Source: Cryptomeria japonica (lineage: Eukaryota > Streptophyta > Pinopsida > Cupressales > Cupressaceae). Taken from it: 64,000 bases of DNA. A program made the translations under genes and the position numbers. Shown piece by piece: positions 22,950 through 35,230 of this stretch. The notes under the pieces were generated by a model. It saw only the letters and a list, made by a program, of their open reading frames with translations, made no database searches and was not told where the DNA came from. Position 1 is the first letter of the stretch; every line of letters begins with the position of its first letter. The DNA is taken from positions 100,009,796 to 100,073,795 of the forward strand of contig NC_081412.1 in the NCBI RefSeq assembly GCF_030272615.1. Reading direction: 5' to 3'.

Positions 22950-24137
22950 GATACTTTGAGAAGCTATGTGTAAAACCTGTGAAGGTGCATTCTATTGATA
23001 GGATCATCAATGGTTCTCCTTCTAGCATTGATAATTGATATGAAACTGATCCATAGATTTCTATGATGACATAAGACCCAAGCTAATTTGGTTAAAACTT
23101 ATCCCTTTTCTCTTTCTCGTTCTGATTTTTAGGATTTTCTCTTAGGACCAAGTCACCCACCTCAAATTTGTGAGGCTTCACTCGATGTAGCTATGACTCA
23201 TATGTTGTTGATATGATTTGAGATGATTGAACACAATTTTTTGATGCTCATCTAACAATTCCAAATCTTGCAAGCGGGAGACCTTGTAGTCTTCATCATT
23301 GATAAGATCATGTAAGGAGATCCATAAAGATGGTAACTCAATCTCAATGGGAAAGATGGCTTCAACACCATAAAAAATGAATAGGGATTAGCCCCAATAG
23401 GTATATGGATGCTTGTGCAATAGGCCCATAGGGTGGGATTAAGTTGGATATGGTAGTTGCGACCAGTGTCATCGATTGTCTTTTTAAGGATCCTGAGAAT
23501 AGTTTTGTTAGATGCATCAAATTGACCATTACCTTGAGGCTAGGATGGAGTGGAAAAGGGGTGATGGATATGGGTCATAAAGCTCACAAAAATTCTGATT
23601 CTTGAAGGAATGTCCATTGTCTATGATGATAGAAAGGGGAACATTATATCGACAAATGATAAAATTGAGGATGAAAGTTGCAATCTACTTACCAACAACT
23701 TGGGTGATAGGGATGACCTCAATCCACTTTATGAAATACTCCATGGCCATGATAATGAATTTATGGCTGTTGCAAGATGGAGGGTGAATCTTGTCCATGA
23801 GATGAATTTCCCATTGACAAAAGGGCCATGGAGTAGTAATCAGTTGAATTTCCTATGTTGGTGCATGAATTAGGTCTCCATGAATCTAAAAATTCTTGCA
23901 TTTCCTGACAAACTAGTATGAGTACTTCTCCATTGTAGGCCAGTAATAACCAGTCCTCACATCTTTCTTAGCTAAGGTTGGACCACTAGAGTGAACCCCA
24001 CATATACCTTTGTGGACTTTACATAATGCAATTTGAGCTTCGAAACTTTCTAAACATATAAGAAGAGTACCATCAAGACCCTATTAGTAAAGTATGTAGG
24101 CTATGATGATGTAATGGGAGGATTGGGGGATGAAGGT
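22950..24137 (-). pseudogene. Tat-lineage gypsy integrase
   Basis: Minus-strand integrase of a Ty3/gypsy Tat-type element. It shows KVHKGICGVHSSGPTLAKK and RTGYYWPTMEKYS (zinc-binding part, about 23930-24040), then the core with KFIIMAMEYFIKWIEV. In place of the first catalytic Asp I read His (WEIHLMDKI). The second Asp is present (IIIDNGHSF). The Glu position reads Asp (GNGQFDASNKT). C-terminal VEAIFPIEIELPSL and LDEHQKIVFNHLKSYQQ are typical of this lineage. Multiple shifts and stops. The upstream linker is across element E at 31151. Confidence 0.85.
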
Positions 24138-26607
24138 TGTAAGACACAATGTACCACTGAGAGGGGGGTGAATCAGTGATTCTCAGATCTAACTCAATGT
24201 ATACTTACTAGTTAGAGGGGAGACCAACACAAATGCAATCACACACAAAGGAGACATCACATAACACCAACATATATGAGGAAAACTCCAGATGGGAAAA
24301 ACCTTGGTGAGAAATGTTGCTAGAGTCTACTGCTCCAATCTAGCCTCACAATAAATTTATGATTACAATGTTTAGGGCACCAACCCAAGGAGCACCAACT
24401 CATGATTTAGGGAACCAGTCCAAGGAGAACCAACCCCTAATTTTAGGGCACCAAACCAAGGAGCACCAACCCCTGATTTAGGGTACCAACCTAAGGAGCT
24501 ACAACTCCTACACTGAGCTACAACTCAGTGAATATAAAAAAATATTTTGATGCTAAAGTTATATTCTTGTTACAAATGGATTTTATAACTCTTCTTCAAA
24601 TCTCTCTACTGGATCTTCTCTCCAGTTCACTGTCGGTTATCTGCTAACCCTCACACTACTGCAACCTTACTCTCTAATGGTTCTGCACTCTGTCGATTAT
24701 CCCTTCTCTCAACTAATTTTCTACACTGTTACTCTCCACCATAGGTCTTGATAACTTAATCAGATGTCTACCATCTAGAGCCTCCCAATTCTCAGCTTCC
24801 CTTCTCTGAAATCTACTATGGCTCTTCTTTGCTGGTTTAGTCACCACCAGTATAATTATCTCACAGACTCATTTATAGACTATCGGTTGCCTCACTAATG
24901 CCAGTTGATTCTTTCAATCTGATTCTATCTCACACTTAGTCTCTCCTCTGATTCTCAATGAGCACTTGACTAATTTTCTCTCTTTTACAGAAGCAACACT
25001 CTCTCATTCAGTAGCACAAAAAAATATCTTTGGATTGCATACTTATAGCCATATTTTCCTGCCAAGATGTGAGTTTGAACATTGAGATGGTTAGGGTTTC
25101 TGCCATACACTAAATCTACATCCGATCTTATCTCTGATCATCGTGACATATCAAATCCAATCTGATATCATGTCCTTTATCAATGTTCAACACTCAATCA
25201 ATGAGCATCACCCATCTGTCTACCTTGTGAAACACGTCTTCTCTCTTTTGCCATCTGTAGCATGTTTTTTGGCCTTTTGTCTGATCAATAACATGAATGA
25301 TGTGGTTTCCTTCACCTACTTTGATCTACAAGATCATCCTTATCTAGATCTCTGTCGTTTCCTTCATCTTGTGCCGCAATCTTCTACTTTTCTTCCTCGA
25401 GCCTCGTAGTTGTCATAAATGTCAACCAACCGCTAGCTGCCTCCCCAACATGACACTTATCCAACCTCTATGAGATTTACACCTCAAAAAAGATCTTTGT
25501 GTCGGCTAGAATCAGTCACCAACAATCAACACACAACTAGTCCTCCTTTTCTACCAGTTCTCTAACCCTACCAGTATCTCACACCTTACTGTTTAATCAT
25601 CATGTCTACATTTTGTTGATGTGCTAGTGGAACACCTTAACTAGTCCCCAAACATGCCTATCCATAGCATGCTCATTCTCATCAGGTAGGAGCGCATCAC
25701 TTAGCCTCTTTGATATCTTACTGGTTCTCATACATATCAGTAGGCACCTTGATAATACAATGTCATCGAACTTCAACTGTTTCCATTCAAGGCATCTGCA
25801 TGCAAGTTGCATTCTCTATCTGCTGCTACTCCACTTTGCCTTCTTCATCATCAAATCAGACATCATCTCAACCAATTTATCAAGGTGACAAACCCATCAC
25901 TTTTTTACTCTTCCTTTTTTGTCCTGGTGGCACAATATGCCAACCCTTTCTGATCCGGTGCACATCTTTGATTACATGCACTTGAGGCATCCTTTTGTTT
26001 CACTAATAGATCCGGTGCGAGTCTTCAATCACCTACCTTCTACCTATTCTTCCTTATCTCACAAAACTATGTTGCACACTTGTGCATAATAGGAGATAAG
26101 CTCCACTTACCGGTGGTAGTGGATCCCTATCATGTGCATCCTGCAATGCACTCATGTGGCTTCCTTGCTTGTGTAGTATATCTTCAAATAGATACATGTG
26201 ATCTGATTGGGCACCCTCACTATCAGTCATCTCTTCACATGGTGACTGCATCTCTGTCCGGTGGGAGTCCTGGTGTTCTGCATCTACCCAGCATACTGGT
26301 AACTTGTAGATCCTTCTACTCTAGTGTTGATGAGATTTAGGTAATATTCTGCCTCTTCATCATAAACAACAACTCAAACACCTCACTCATCTTGCTTGTA
26401 TACTGGTCATATGCTTGCCAGTGAGCAACAACTCATTGTCAACAAAACTCATACCAATTGACATCATTTCCTTACCAGTGATCTGCAACACAGGGTGATA
26501 TTAAATATATCACATCATTTATGCATTCATTAGAATGTTTCCCATACATCTCTTATAGTGGTAGCCCTTCTATACTGGTTGACATCAATTACAATTCAAT
26601 GCCAACA
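24138..26607 (-). repeat. 3' LTR of element E (2470 bp, long form)
   Basis: Begins TGTAAGACACAATG and ends GCCAACA on the plus strand. It matches 29941-31150 at both ends but contains about 1.16 kb (about 24530-25692) absent from the other LTR. It also contains a 35-bp minisatellite (24372-24513). The short open frames inside are not supported as genes. Confidence 0.88.
24372..24513. repeat. 35-36 bp minisatellite in element E LTR
   Basis: Four units start at 24372, 24407, 24443 and 24478, each beginning TTAGGG then a variant of ACCAACCCAAGGAG. The partner LTR retains only about one unit near 30210. Confidence 0.85.
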
Positions 26608-26621
26608 ATCTCCCCCTTTGG
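26608..26621 (-). promoter_or_regulatory. Polypurine tract of element E
   Basis: AAAGGGGGAGATTG on the minus strand directly precedes the 3' LTR. The adjoining CATCAATACC block is nearly the same as in A, C and D. Confidence 0.8.
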
Positions 26622-28290
26622 TATTGATGTCAACACATGTAGTATCTGACATACTACATAATATCTCCTATGTTTGTATAATCCATGGATTCTTACACAT
26701 GTAGTATGTGGTATACTATAAAATCTTTCTCCCCCTTTGACAACAATGGAAAAGGGTACTGTCAAGATATCATTCGTCCTTGTATCTACGAGACATTGAC
26801 ATAAATCTTTCTGCCATTTTTCTCTTTACCAAATGCATCTCCTCATTTGATACCAATTGGTATAGTTTCTCAAGTTACAACTCTTGAGATGGAGGACTCA
26901 ACCATCAATTGACACCAATTGAGTATGCAAAGCTGATATTAATTGTTAAAGCACTTAATTGTAGAAGGGTGTGTCAGTGAATCACTACTTACTTGCTGGT
27001 CAGACTGCAACATCTCCCATTTGATCCCAAATTTCTTTAGAATCAAGTGTGATTCTACGATGATTACAACCAACCAGATGAAAAGTAGATACACCGAAAC
27101 ATTAAATTCTCCTGGGTATTCCTATAGTAATTTCCATCATGTGCAGTCAGTACACTCACAAATTCAAGCATGTCGGCTCTTCTCCACAAGCACTTGAACA
27201 CCCCTTGAGCTATACATATTAGCTCCACAAACTCAGTTAGATCCAATACCAGGGCTCCAATCTTTACCATATACTGGTTGAGATATGCAACTATGATCAT
27301 CTGATAATATTTTAGCTCCATTATATCCACCACAACCTATAACATAATCTTGGATGTACACAATGCCATAAAATGTCATCATCAAGTCATAAATCAAACC
27401 GGTTATCCCAAAAACATGCATGCCTGCATGATCAACATATGGGTCAACATATGTCATTCAGGTCTTCATCAACACTACCTAAGACTTAAACTCCTTATTC
27501 CATGTTATCAGGGCTAATGCAATGATCTCCAACCTCATTGTCTTACATAACCTGCAAGTACCTATTAGCATCATACTGATAACATCCTGCACATACTGGT
27601 TTCTTGTATCGGTCCATCATCACTACCAGAGCACCTTCCTATAACTCTTGACTTTTTGTGTGATTGTGCATCTAATTCAAATTGTTAATCTCCATCTGTT
27701 GACACATGTAGTAGTGATCCAACTTGAGTCTGTAGGTTTGTAGCCAAGGCAACCTCTACACACATCTTCTCATTTCCATCCTTCATTCTGGCAACAACTT
27801 GTTCTTCTAGTGTCCTTCTTCACTGATGGGGTGAATGATCTAATCAATATGTTACCCCCCTTGAGATCCCACATCTGCTTTAAGCATTAGGAGAAATTAC
27901 TGGTGTGTTGAATGTACAGTGTTGGTCCATGGTTGCATCTTCTTCCATTCCTACTTGGTCACATTCTTCTTCCCATTTTCAGTCTTGGGAGAAGGTCTTT
28001 CCTTATTCTGTTTGATGGGTCCCTATATTTTTGGATTTTGCATCACAACCGGAAGAAGTGCTATAGTAAAACATAGAATCCATCCCAACTTCATGATTGG
28101 AGAAACTCTTAACATATCAGTTTGACCATTTTCTTCTGGTCATGTTGTTGTGACTGGCAGTCAAAGCTAGTGGACCTCTTGATCCTCTTAGGATATTTCT
28201 CCTTTGACTCCAAGCAAGTCTCTATCTTCCATATGCTCTGTATCCATTTCTATGTTGAGCATAGTTGCTATACCAGCTTCTATATGTCTA
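26622..28290 (-). other. Element E interior without a recognised gene
   Basis: 1.7 kb between Gag and the polypurine tract. Only short broken open stretches are visible, such as the minus-strand runs at 27064-27333 and 27233-27457. No protease, polymerase or integrase motif was found in any frame I read. Confidence 0.5.
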
Positions 28291-29894
28291 CTAGTTCCTC
28301 TTCCTGCATTCAAACTCTCTATGGCTTGATCTATTACAGTTATAGAAAACACTCTTTGCATAATCGAGAGAGGGGATATGAATGTATCTACTCCTGGATA
28401 CACTTTTTTCATATGTATGATATCTATGAGATCCTAGATTATTCCTTCTAGATCTCTTTCTACATTCTTTTTCCCTATGGCCATGACCACTACATGCAAA
28501 GAAATAACCAGTAAAGGATGGTATATGAATTATAAATTTATTCTGCCATGCATGGGGAGATCTTACCAGTCTGGCATCTCCATTTCTCCTTCTCTGAGGA
28601 TAGATCATGGGTTGTCCATTCTTTATAGTTCTTCCATATGATATCTTCTTTTCCCACACATGCTTTGTCCTATGGGTGATAGCATTCCTTTGTCCTCTAT
28701 CGGTAGGAGGTCCTCTTTGCTGTCTTCTCCCATCTTCCCTTTTCCTTTGGGATCTATAGTGTTCCTCCTTCTTGCAACACCGGTCCTCATCCTTGTCTTC
28801 AAGTCTTTACCAGTTGTGGTTAGATCTACCTTCTTTTGGGGAGCATTTCTAACTATTAAGTTCTATCCCTTGTTATCTCCATTTGAGGAGACAAACAAAA
28901 TGTCACTATGAGGGACATTCTTGCTGGTGGAGAATTCACCTGCACCACTACCTAAACCTTCAGTGTCCTTGGCATACTTTTGTTTCTTTAGCATCTTATC
29001 CAAGGAATCACTGCTGCCATCAAATTGGATTCTTACCTTGAGCTCATCTTGGCATTTCTCAAGGTCATTTCAGAGAATATCCTTTTCTCTGAATAGCTTA
29101 TGATATTCTTTATCTTTTACTTCTAGATCAGATGATAGATCATTACACCCACACTCCTTAGTGCTTACTTGTTGAGTCTTCAACTCTGAGACACACTTCT
29201 CATATTCTTCAAGGCATTTGATCAACTAGTTCTGCTCCATAGTAGCAACATTCTTGAATAGCTTGTATTCATTTCTTACTCTTCTAAGTTATTCAAGTGC
29301 ATTTACAAGCTCACCTTCAAGATCAACTTCTGCTTCCTCTTCTTCTTCACCTTCATTATCACTTCCAAACATATCTTGTTGGTAGGAGTGATCTACATGA
29401 TCATTCTTAGATGTGCGCCTCTCATCTTCTAATTCTTGAGCCACGATGAGGTGGGTTCCTTCTTCATAAATGTTGTGGCTACTAGTAGATCTACCTTCAT
29501 CATTTGTAGATATATGAGATACATTTATCATTCTATCTTCACAAAACGGTTCTACAATGGTAGGCTCATTTCCGTAGAGCTTCTTCAATCTATCCTATAA
29601 GCTTTTTGCTAATATGCATTTGTCCACCTATGAGGAGACATCTTCGGTTAACACACAAAGTATAGCCTTTATTGCTACTTCATTGTACTAGTTTCTTCTT
29701 TTTGCATCTAAATCAGTGGGAGGACATACTTTAGTAGGGCAACCATTTACAATAGACATCCAAACATCATACCCTAGAGAGGATAATTGAACTTCCATTC
29801 TACAACTCCAAATGGAATAGTTAGTCCCATTAAACACTGAAGCTTGGATTGACACTAAGCAGACCATTGTGTCCTTAAGATAGAATCTACCCAA
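28291..29894 (-). pseudogene. Element E Gag
   Basis: The upstream end (29688-29894) reads FNGTNYSIWSCRMEVQLSSL, a copia Gag N-terminal motif. Next comes an acidic segment (GEEEEEAEVDLEGE, about 29300-29340), then coiled coil with DLEKCQDELK and the motif SSDSLDKMLKKQK then TEGLGSG. A basic Arg/Lys-rich stretch leads to two damaged zinc knuckles, FACSGHGHREKECRK and FYNCNRSSHREFECRK. Stops near 29286, 29223, 29068 and 28849 and at least one frameshift break the frame. Same Gag type as elements D and G. Confidence 0.8.
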
Positions 29895-29927
29895 GCTGGA
29901 GAAAGCTCATCTGACTTAGAACCTATT

Positions 29928-29938
29928 CTCTGATACCA
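29928..29938 (-). promoter_or_regulatory. Primer-binding site of element E
   Basis: TGGTATCAGAG on the minus strand, two bases inside the 5' LTR, matching initiator Met-tRNA. Confidence 0.85.
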
Positions 29939-29940
29939 AT

Positions 29941-31150
29941 TGTTAGACATAATGTACCACTGAGAGGGGGGTGAATTAGTGGTTCTCAAACTTTTCCCTT
30001 TAAATATCCTATGTGAGTATACCGGTTATCAGATCTAACTCAATGTAAACTTACCAGTTAGAGGGGAGACCAACATAAATGCAATCACACACAAAGGAGA
30101 CATCACATAACACCAGCATATACGAGGAAAAACCAAGATGGGAAAAACCTCAGTGAGAAATGTTGTTGGAGTCTACTGCTCCAATCCAGCCTCACAAGGA
30201 ATCTCTTATTACAATGTTTAGGGCACCCACCTACAACTTAGTGAATACATCACTTAGCCTCTTTTCTCTCTTACCGATTCTCATACTTATCGGTAGGCAC
30301 GTTGATGACACCATGTCATCAACCTTCAGTTGTTTCCATTTGCATGCCGATTGCATTCTCTATCTACTACTACTCCACTTTGTCTTCTTCATTATTAGAT
30401 CAGACATCATCTCAGCCAGTTTGTCAAGGTGACAAACCCATCAATTCTTTACTCTTCCTTTTTTGTCCTAGTGGCACAATATGCCAACCCTTTCTAATCT
30501 AGTGCACATCTCTTATTACATGCACCCGAGGCATCCTTTTTTTTCACCGATAGATCCAGTGCAAGTCTTCAATCACCTGCCTTCTACCTCTTCTACCTTA
30601 TCTCAAAGAACTATGATGCACACTTGTGCATAATAGGAGATAAGCTCCACTTATCGGTGGCAGTGGATCCCTGTCATCTACATCCTATAATACACTCATG
30701 TGGCTTCCCTGCTTGTGCAACATCTCTTCAAATAGGCACATGTGATCCGATTGAGACACTCATTGTCAGTCATCTCTTCATATGTTGACTGCATCTTTGT
30801 CTGGTGGGAGTCTTGTTGTTCTGCATCTACACAACATATCGGTAACCTATACATCCTTCTCCTCCAGTGTTGATGTGATTTAGGTAATATTCTTCCTCTT
30901 CATCATAAACAATAACTCAAGTACCTCGCTTATCCTCCTTCTATACTAGTTATATGCTTGTTAGTGGGCAACAACTCACTGTCAACACAACTCATACTAG
31001 TCACCATCCTTTCCTTACCAGTGATCTACAACACAAGGTGATATCAAAGATATCACATCATTTATGCATCCATGCCAGTGTTTCCCATACATCTCTTATA
31101 CAGGTAGCCCTTCTATACCGGTTGACATCAATGGAAACTCAATACCAACA
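29941..31150 (-). repeat. 5' LTR of element E (1210 bp, deleted form)
   Basis: Starts TGTTAGACATAATG and ends ATACCAACA. It aligns with 24138-26607 at both ends but lacks about 1.16 kb in the middle. The junction is near 30245 (AGTGAATACATCACTTAGCC), joining sequences that correspond to about 24530 and 25692 in the other copy. Confidence 0.88.
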
Positions 31151-32424
31151 AAGGTGTAGTGTTAGTTATTGGAAAGGTTAGGTAGAATGGTGTTATCATG
31201 GAGGTAGGTGAAAATATCACCATACCAAGGGGAATTGGAACCAACAACACATATTAATTCAGATGGAGTGATCTTAAATGCAGGGACCAAAATATTATCC
31301 ACCAAGAACTCATAGTGGGTCTCATTTTGTGTCATGCCAATCAAGGAAACAATGGTAGCCATGGCATCTGTAACTCGATTGTTTGATTCTTGGTATTTTC
31401 TCAAAGACTATCTCTATGAAGTACTTCTTGAAGTCATCTACTATTATCTTGTAAGGCATTAATTTTCATCTTTCATCTAATAATCATCATTTATTTGACA
31501 TATTACAAGTTGAGAGTCCCCTGAAAAATATGAAGTTCTTTGATCTTCCATTGAATTGCAATCCATAGACATGTTTTCAATGCCTCATATTCTGCTATAT
31601 TGTTCGTGCAAGGTAAGGATAACCGATATGATTTAGGAATAGAATCCCCTTGAGGTGTGATGAAGAGTATGCCTACTCCTACTCCATGTTGTGTATATGA
31701 ACCATCAAAGTATAATTGCTAAAGTCTAGATTTTGTCACTGTGAAGATAGATATCCAGAAATTCTAATACAATAGGAGAATCATCTATCATTGGTCATCT
31801 AAAAGTTGGTCTGCAATGACTTGTCGTTTAATAAATTTTATGTCCACATACTCAATGTTGAATTTTCTTAACATCATGCCCACTTAGCTAGCATACCTCT
31901 AAGAGTTACTTTATCGAGTAGATATTTTAGTGGATCAATTCTTTCTACAAGCTTTGTCTTATGAGTTAGCACGTAATGACGCAATTTCTACGAAGAAAAA
32001 ATTATGGTAAGATATATGCACTCAATTGGAGTATAATTAAGCTCATATCCAACAAATGTGCAACTAATATAGTAGATAGCTCTTTCTTTTCCTTTATGGT
32101 CCTATTGTGCCAAGAGTACCCCAGTGTTGTCATTGTTGCTGATATGTAGAGTAACAATGGTTTTCCTTGGATTGGTGGCATAAGCACTAGTGGATTCAGG
32201 AGATAGTGCTTGAGAAGTTGAAAACCTTGTTGGAATTTGTCATCCCACTTAAATTTGAAGTTCTTGTGAAGCAAATGTTGAAATATATGACACTTATTCA
32301 TGAGCTATTCTATGAATCTTCAAATTGATTGGGGCTTTCCTTGCAATGATCTGAGTTGATTGATGTTCTTAGGAGGAGGTATCTCTAAAATTGCTCTGAC
32401 TTTTGCTAGATCTATTTCAATAAC
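31151..32424 (-). pseudogene. Tat connection domain, RNase H pair and linker
   Basis: The open stretch 32002-32301 reads FKWDDKFQQGFQLLKHYLL, then VLMPPIQGKPLLLYIS, the region after the polymerase palm. Beyond a series of frameshifts comes a second RNase H-like region with LFITPQG- and NIAEYEAL-like motifs (about 31560-31700), characteristic of Tat/Ogre elements. The stretch 31162-31404 (NNRVTDAMATIVSL, NSPWYGDIFTYLHDN) is the linker preceding integrase. Its continuation is at 24137, on the other side of element E. Confidence 0.8.
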
Positions 32425-32658
32425 TCATTCCAAGATAATGCATCCTAGGATTTTCCCAGAGGTAACTCCAAAAACACACTTCTTGGGATTTAATCTGACT
32501 TTATACTTTTCAAAATGATCAAAGACTATTGATAGAATATCCAAATGTTCTTCCCTTGTAGTTGATTTTCCCAACAAGTCATCTACATAATCCTCCATAG
32601 TAATATGCATGATTTCATGAAATATTTTTGTCATGGATCTCTAATATGTGGCACCTGC
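32425..32658 (-). pseudogene. Tat reverse transcriptase, downstream part
   Basis: Reads MTKIFHEIMHITMEDYVDD, with an intact Y-V-D-D active site, then REEHLDILSIVFDHFEKYKV and LNPKKCVFGVTSGKILGC. It joins GATY on its upstream side, exactly where the solo LTR is inserted. A TAG follows GATY. Strong match to Tat-type gypsy reverse transcriptase. Confidence 0.9.
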
Positions 32659-34296
32659 TGATGCAGAGGATGGAGGATCTAATTGCAAACTTGCAGATTT
32701 AAGTATAATATGGACCCAAACCCCTATGCTTCTATGGTGTCTCAAGTGCTCACAATGCCTCAATAGGCTCCAAACTTGACTTCACCTTAACCAGGTGTTT
32801 CCTCTACCTCCAAACACATCAAAAAACTTCAACCAACATTTCTCCAAGGTTACCAAGCCCTCAACTCATCAGCTGGTACAAAAACCCAGTTTTAGCCCTT
32901 CACTAGGCCTAGTTTCCTAGTAGCCTGCTGGACAGTTTTTGGCTCTTTTCACACACATTTCCCAAAACATGGACCAATGTTATGACTTATTTAGATGCCT
33001 GATATACACACCTACCAACACCCAAAGTATTTTCTAGGGTTGTTTTGGAACAAAGTCTTCAAAAAACCGCTGTCCTCAATCCCCAAGAGGGCTAATTATG
33101 TCCACTTTGTGAAGGAAGTACCCTCCAAAATCACAACCAGATTAAACCCTTTTGTACAGTCTCTTATTATGTTCCCAAACCAAGGATTTTTAAGGTATTA
33201 GGTCTTGGTTGCACTCCTAGATACCCAAACACCAAAAACCTCACTAAATCAACCTTACAACTAGGGCTTTCTAGAAATCTCACTTCCAATCACTTCTAGA
33301 ATCCAAAAAAGGTTGATTCACCATGTATTTAGCATATCTTCACTGATTCAATCATAAAAATGATCCCTCCTTAAGGCCAATCCTCTACTGCTACAACTAT
33401 GGCATGAAACCCATGCATTTTCCAGTCAACTATCAAGGTGTACACCTGCAACTTCACACTTCGAGCATGTCATTTGAGTTAGGAATGTATTTTACATTTT
33501 AGGAAGAGCATCTCCTATGAGAATCAGATGCATACATTCATAGAAGGGCTCCAAATTACATTTTGGGCCTCCCAAGTCAAGTGAAAACTTAGAAATTTAC
33601 AAACAGTCAGCACTAAATAACAAAAACTGATCAAAACCTCCTATCAAAGCATTCAAAACAGCATTTAATATTAATAAAATTATTATTAGATCCTTCACCA
33701 TGGACATACAAAACTTCCCAATCAATAAACCATCAACAAAATCAAAGGAAATGCAAGAAATGACTACTTTTTATTGCTTTTACTGTTATGTTCGTACCAG
33801 ATCCGTACTGTTCATCAATCCCTTACAAAATGATTTCAAAAGACTTATAAAACCTTTCCCCAACTGTCCCAACTAGTTTCCAACTAATTAGAATGATTAA
33901 TAATGACAAACAACTCCTAAACTCTTTTCCCACCAAAACTGGAACTAGCTGTTGAAATTCAAAATTTGAATTTTCAACTTTATTTCTAATGCTTTTAATC
34001 AACTAAAACCTATCCCATTCAACTTATTTTGATATAATAGGATCATTAAATCCCAATAAACTCCTATCCAACCTATCTAGACTTCCAGGGTACCATTAAC
34101 CCAATTACATTGCATTTTGGTCCTTAGGCCTTTATCAGGGCCTTTAGGACTTTTACATAATTTATTGAATTCAACATTACAATAGGCCATTATAGGCTTC
34201 AATACATTACAATTGACCTCTAGTGATGTCATATCACTCTCCTTAGTCCTTGGTGTCCTCCTTTGTTCATTTTCTCTCCTGGATGCTCCTGCATCA
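32659..34296. repeat. Solo LTR inserted in Tat reverse transcriptase
   Basis: A 1638-bp insertion with ends TGATGCAG and CTGCATCA sits between GLKNA and GATY of the polymerase. Flanks CCTGC (32654-32658) and CTTGC (34297-34301) fit a 5-bp duplication with one change. The right end, read on the minus strand (TGATGCAGGAGCATCC), resembles the chromovirus LTR start. No internal coding sequence or second repeat is seen, so a solo LTR from recombination is the best explanation. Confidence 0.75.
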
Positions 34297-34560
34297 CTTG
34301 CGTTCTTTAATCCATAGGGCATGATGTTCCAATAGAAGGTACCCCATAGACATGTGAATGTTGTCTTGTGTTGATATTTAGGTGCTATCTTAATTTGATT
34401 ATATTCAGAGAATCCATCTATAAGTGATAACATTGCATGGCCTACTGTGAGATTAAAAGTTAACTTTGCTTTAACCACATTAGCATCCACAATACCATCA
34501 TTGACAATATTATTGTTTTTGTTCCAAAACTGGGGTTTGTCTTTCCCATTAGAATCATCT
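34297..34560 (-). pseudogene. Tat reverse transcriptase, upstream part
   Basis: Reads VGHAMLSLIDGFSEYNQIKI, then HKTTFTCLWGTFYWNIMPYG and LKNA, with the first catalytic Asp in LIDGFS. It is open-frame continuous with Gag upstream, which means protease and the polymerase N-terminus are missing. The frame runs into the solo LTR at 34296. Confidence 0.88.
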
Positions 34561-35230
34561 TTATTGTCTGTAAATAACTTGATGGTGCCTTGCTCAATGA
34601 GGAATTTCTTGACTACTAAACCTTTTTTCATGAGCTCCTTGAAGGTAGACAAACATGATTTTCTTAGTTTATATCCAATATCTTTGTTGACATTTTGGGT
34701 AAACATTTCAATCATTTTTTTTTTATAGAATTTGAGAAGAGCAACGAATAACCAAACTTATCCATCGTTGTAAGAATGATGCAAAAGATTCCCCATTTTT
34801 CTAATTTTGTGTTACATAAGGTATTCCTCGATACATCCATTTCAATATTGTATGAGAAGTGTTGTATAAAGGCCTTTGATATTTCACCCCATGACTTGAT
34901 CCCGGGTGGAAGTTGTGAAAATCATTCCATGGCTTGTCCACCTAAACTTTGTGGAAATAATCTCATCAAGTAGGATTCCTCTCTTGCTACCTCTATGCAA
35001 GCCTCTAATATGTGCCTTGGGATCTCCCTTTCCTTGTCAAACTTAGGTGTCACAAAATATGGAGGAAAATGAGGCATTGGTATTCTTTTGTATAATGGAT
35101 AAGGACATATGTCATTGATTGTGTAGTCCTTTGTTGGTGTTTGCATACTTGCCATTTTTTGTTGCAAATCCTTAATCTGTTGATGTAAGTCATTGCTAGG
35201 TTGTGGGTTTTCTCTTTGAGGTATTCCCAT
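34561..35230 (-). pseudogene. Tat Gag
   Basis: The N-terminal side shows FVTPKFDKEREIPRHILEA, then MRLFPQSLGGQAMEFSQLPP-like sequence with a stop, a Tat Gag hallmark. The C-terminal side shows IEMFTQNVNKDIGYKLRKSC, FKELMKKGLVVKKFLIEQG and then FWNKNNN at the junction with reverse transcriptase. The frame shifts between 34716 and 34920. I place the visible start at 35230, but the true N-terminus is probably further right and unreadable. Confidence 0.82.

Larger units (their letters stand above)
24138..31150 (-). mobile_element. Gag-only non-autonomous LTR element E
   Basis: LTRs at 24138-26607 and 29941-31150 flank a minus-strand interior of 3.3 kb. The target duplication AAGGT (24133-24137 and 31151-31155) is perfect. 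The element has a Met-tRNA primer-binding site and a polypurine tract. The interior encodes a Gag with coiled coil and degenerate zinc knuckles and no recognisable pol. It sits in the linker between RNase H and integrase of the Tat element. The two LTRs differ greatly in length, through deletion in the right copy. It resembles a large retrotransposon derivative that still carries gag. Confidence 0.9.
22950..35230 (-). mobile_element. Tat-lineage Ty3/gypsy element, nested host
   Basis: Gag, reverse transcriptase, two RNase H-like regions and integrase occur in order on the minus strand. They are interrupted by element E (24138-31150) and a solo LTR (32659-34296). The second RNase H region (FDGSYTQ- and NIAEYE-type motifs, about 31550-31760) is the Tat/Ogre hallmark. 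Own sequence is about 3.6 kb, short for the lineage, because protease and part of reverse transcriptase are deleted. LTRs were not located, so ends are approximate. Confidence 0.8.

Noticed and set aside
24530-25692. A separate transposon inserted in the long LTR of element E
   Set aside because: I see no terminal repeats or target duplication at its ends; deletion from the other LTR explains the difference more simply.
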